Below, piece by piece: positions 62,331 to 64,000 of a DNA stretch of 64,000 nt. The position numbers and the translations under genes were made by a program. Origin of the DNA: Bacteroidales bacterium (lineage in GTDB: Bacteria > Bacteroidota > Bacteroidia > Bacteroidales > UBA932). Each line of letters starts with the position of its first letter. The stretch's first letter is position 1. The DNA lies in the NCBI GenBank assembly GCA_017962375.1, contig JAGCVJ010000010.1, positions 124,001 through 188,000 of the forward strand, given 5' to 3'. The notes under the pieces were generated by a model. That model made no database searches. It saw nothing but the letters and a program-made list of their open reading frames with translations, and was not told the DNA's origin.

Positions 62331-64000
62331 ATGCGTTTAAAGTACCTTGATGTATTAAAGGCCTTTGCTATTATTGCAGTAGTTCTGTACCATTCCGGAT
62401 TTATGCCGTATGGCTATCTTGGAGTGGACTTGTTCCTTGTTATCAATGGTTTTTTGATAACAAAAGGCCTGTCGCGCAAATTACCGATTAATAATAATTT
62501 AGGGGGGGGGATTAGTCCGGGTATTTTAGCAGAAAGAACGAATAATAATGTATGGAAAGAGTATTTTGATTTTGAACTTAGCAGAGTAGTCCGTTTACTC
62601 CCAGTCTTACTCGTTGCCGGTGTTGCTTGTATGTCTTTGGGATACTTTGTCATGTTGCCTGATGATTACGAGAACCTAAGTGAATCGGTTATTGCCACAA
62701 ATCTCTTTGGTAATAATATACTTTCGGCTATCACAACCAAAAACTATTGGGATGTTGTGAATGAGTATAAACCGTTGATGCATACCTGGTATGTCGGACT
62801 TGTAATGCAGTTCTATTTAGTGTATCCTCTACTTTTCTTTCTGTCGAGGTTGTTGAAGGAGCATAACAAACAGTTTTTCATCACTCTGATTTCGGTATTC
62901 GCTGTTATATCACTAATCATCTATTTGGTAACGGAAGATACATCTCATCGTTTTTATTACTTACCGTCTAGATTCTTCGAGTTTGCCGCAGGGGGCGTCG
63001 TAGCACTGGCATGGAAACCTTCGGAGAAAGATATCATATACAGTAAGTGGTTTTCCTACCTCAGTTATGCTTTGGTTCTTGTACTGATGGCTTTGCCTAT
63101 TACGTGGATTCCTTCATCATTAAAACTGCTACTTGTGGTTGCATTGTCAGTGGTGTTGGTGGCATCCAGTACTAGTTTAGAGAATCCGGTGACAGGGAAC
63201 AGTGTGCTGGCAAAAATAGGTGCTGCAAGCTATAGTATCTTTGTCTGGCATCAGGTGTTATTGGCCTTTTATCGCTATACTGTTTCAAGTCATTTTACCG
63301 TGCTTTCTTATAGTCTCTTTCTACTTGTGGTAGCGCTTTTGTCAACAGTGACATTCCTGCTCATAGAAAAGAAAGTTGGGTTATGGACGAAAGGAAAGAG
63401 AAGTAAGGCTTTGTTTTACGCCTCAACCATTGCCGTTTGGGTCGCCCTTACAGGATTTTCCGCATATATTTATAAACAAGGGGGAGTGGTTCGAGATGTT
63501 CCGGAATTGTCTATCAGCAAAGGAAAGAAGGCAGATCACAAAATCTATAATGACAAAATATATAAGCTTGACAAGCCCTTTGAAACGGTTAAACGCCATT
63601 GGCTTGTGGTAGGCAACAGCTTTGGCCGTGATTTCGCGAACGTGATTCTTGAATCGCCTGTCGCTGACAGTGTTGAGGTGTCGTATATCTATATCAACAA
63701 CTACAAAAAGCCAGAGTATTCCGACCGTTTTGCGAAGGCGGATAGAGTATTCCTATCATCGTTAGGCGCAACGAGAGAGGATGTAGTTGAACTGGAAAAT
63801 GTCTGCTCGGCAAACGGTTTTGACATTGACAAATTGGTGATTGTAGGCACGAAAAATTTAGGAGAATCCAATGGTCAGATTTATGCTAAGAGAAACAGAC
63901 CGGACTATTGGGGACTCAGAATAAAAATGGAAGAAGGATATCTGGAGACCAATGCAAACTTGAAAGCAGAGTTTGGTAATCGATATCTTGATTTAATCGG
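62331..64000 (+). CDS. Acyltransferase-3 with C-terminal SGNH domain (incomplete at window end)
   Basis: An uninterrupted frame of 556 codons with no stop before the window edge. It begins MRLKYLDVLKAFAIIAVVLYHSG (conserved His21) and has LGVDLFLVINGFLI and RVVRLLPVLL, the acyltransferase-3 signature, with about ten membrane helices up to about residue 380. A SGNH block follows: VVGNSFGRDF with Ser430. Such two-domain proteins O-acetylate surface glycans. A G9 tract at codons 58-60 is in frame as sequenced. Its position after the TviB/TviC-like pair suggests modification of that glycan. Confidence 0.88.
   Translation, partial: MRLKYLDVLKAFAIIAVVLYHSGFMPYGYLGVDLFLVINGFLITKGLSRKLPINNNLGGGISPGILAERTNNNVWKEYFDFELSRVVRLLPVLLVAGVACMSLGYFVMLPDDYENLSESVIATNLFGNNILSAITTKNYWDVVNEYKPLMHTWYVGLVMQFYLVYPLLFFLSRLLKEHNKQFFITLISVFAVISLIIYLVTEDTSHRFYYLPSRFFEFAAGGVVALAWKPSEKDIIYSKWFSYLSYALVLVLMALPITWIPSSLKLLLVVALSVVLVASSTSLENPVTGNSVLAKIGAASYSIFVWHQVLLAFYRYTVSSHFTVLSYSLFLLVVALLSTVTFLLIEKKVGLWTKGKRSKALFYASTIAVWVALTGFSAYIYKQGGVVRDVPELSISKGKKADHKIYNDKIYKLDKPFETVKRHWLVVGNSFGRDFANVILESPVADSVEVSYIYINNYKKPEYSDRFAKADRVFLSSLGATREDVVELENVCSANGFDIDKLVIVGTKNLGESNGQIYAKRNRPDYWGLRIKMEEGYLETNANLKAEFGNRYLDLI
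62502..62510 (+). repeat. G9 homopolymer inside the acyltransferase gene
   Basis: Nine consecutive G encode three Gly about 57 codons into the gene, in the cytoplasmic loop before the conserved RVVRLLP motif. A change of one G by slippage would cause early truncation. Confidence 0.9.

Noticed and set aside
1-64000. CRISPR arrays or rRNA operons
   Set aside because: No regularly spaced repeats and no rRNA-like conserved stretches were found on reading.

Overview
The window looks like a chromosome segment of a gut- or rumen-type member of the Bacteroidales. Many genes are preceded by the Bacteroidetes -7 element TAnnTTTG, in the best cases with TTG or TTTG 19-21 bp upstream. Typical Bacteroidales families are present: a macroglobulin-like giant protein with a TonB-plug insert, an UpxY-type antiterminator, FHP-type sugar permeases and an RRM protein. 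I cannot name the genus.

Layout. 1-9.5 kb is housekeeping and envelope: the 5' end of purL, folC, tRNA-Val, a YbaK-type deacylase, a 1840-residue macroglobulin-like protein, an M48 lipoprotein protease and a small lipoprotein. 9.6-16.2 kb is a compact dTDP-rhamnose operon (rfbA-C-D-B) followed by transaldolase, a flippase and a glycosyltransferase. 16.3-19.6 kb is accessory: a GNAT toxin-like gene with a tiny overlapping partner, an unrecognised GNAT-like gene, tRNA-Lys, an orphan HicB and a REP-type Y1 transposase flanked by two equal-length palindromic 121-bp repeats. 19.8-33 kb returns to core genes: clpC, gyrA, a TPR protein, an RRM protein, purF, a RelB/PIN toxin-antitoxin pair, phosphoglucomutase and a sugar permease. 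33.1-42.1 kb is the start of a capsule/exopolysaccharide locus: Wza- and Wzc-like export proteins, an UpxY-like antiterminator, a CapD-like enzyme, superoxide dismutase, UDP-glucuronate 4-epimerase and UDP-glucose dehydrogenase.

42.2-60 kb is a mosaic of defence-like cassettes set among decayed polysaccharide genes: a dehydrogenase gene with two in-frame TAGs, a CapD-type fragment, a wecB with a 1-nt deletion and an rfbA stub. Cassette 1 (44.2-47.9 kb) encodes two small TIR proteins, a TIR-TIR-SLOG protein and a ThsB-like DUF1863 protein, a Thoeris-like set. Cassette 2 (50.8-55.9 kb) encodes an SMC/Rad50-like ATPase with a zinc-hook-like insert, a small middle protein, a PD-(D/E)XK-like protein and a DNA methyltransferase, resembling Lamassu/ABC-3C with an added methylase. 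Cassette 3 (57.2-59.6 kb) encodes a GIY-YIG nuclease, a membrane-anchored receiver-domain protein, a soluble histidine-kinase-like protein and a winged-helix-like tail. A perfect 57-bp direct repeat containing a hairpin lies just upstream of cassettes 1 and 3, 13.0 kb apart.

60-64 kb resumes polysaccharide synthesis: a WbpP/TviC epimerase, a WbpO/TviB dehydrogenase and an acyltransferase-3/SGNH protein that runs off the window and carries a G9 tract early in its reading frame.

Taken together, the rfb operon supplies dTDP-rhamnose, the 37-42 kb genes UDP-glucuronate/galacturonate and the 60-62 kb genes UDP-GalNAcA-type sugars for a surface glycan. Its export machinery is encoded at 33-36 kb. 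The defence cassettes appear to have been inserted, probably repeatedly, into the variable part of this locus. All functional calls are by reading motifs; no searches were run.
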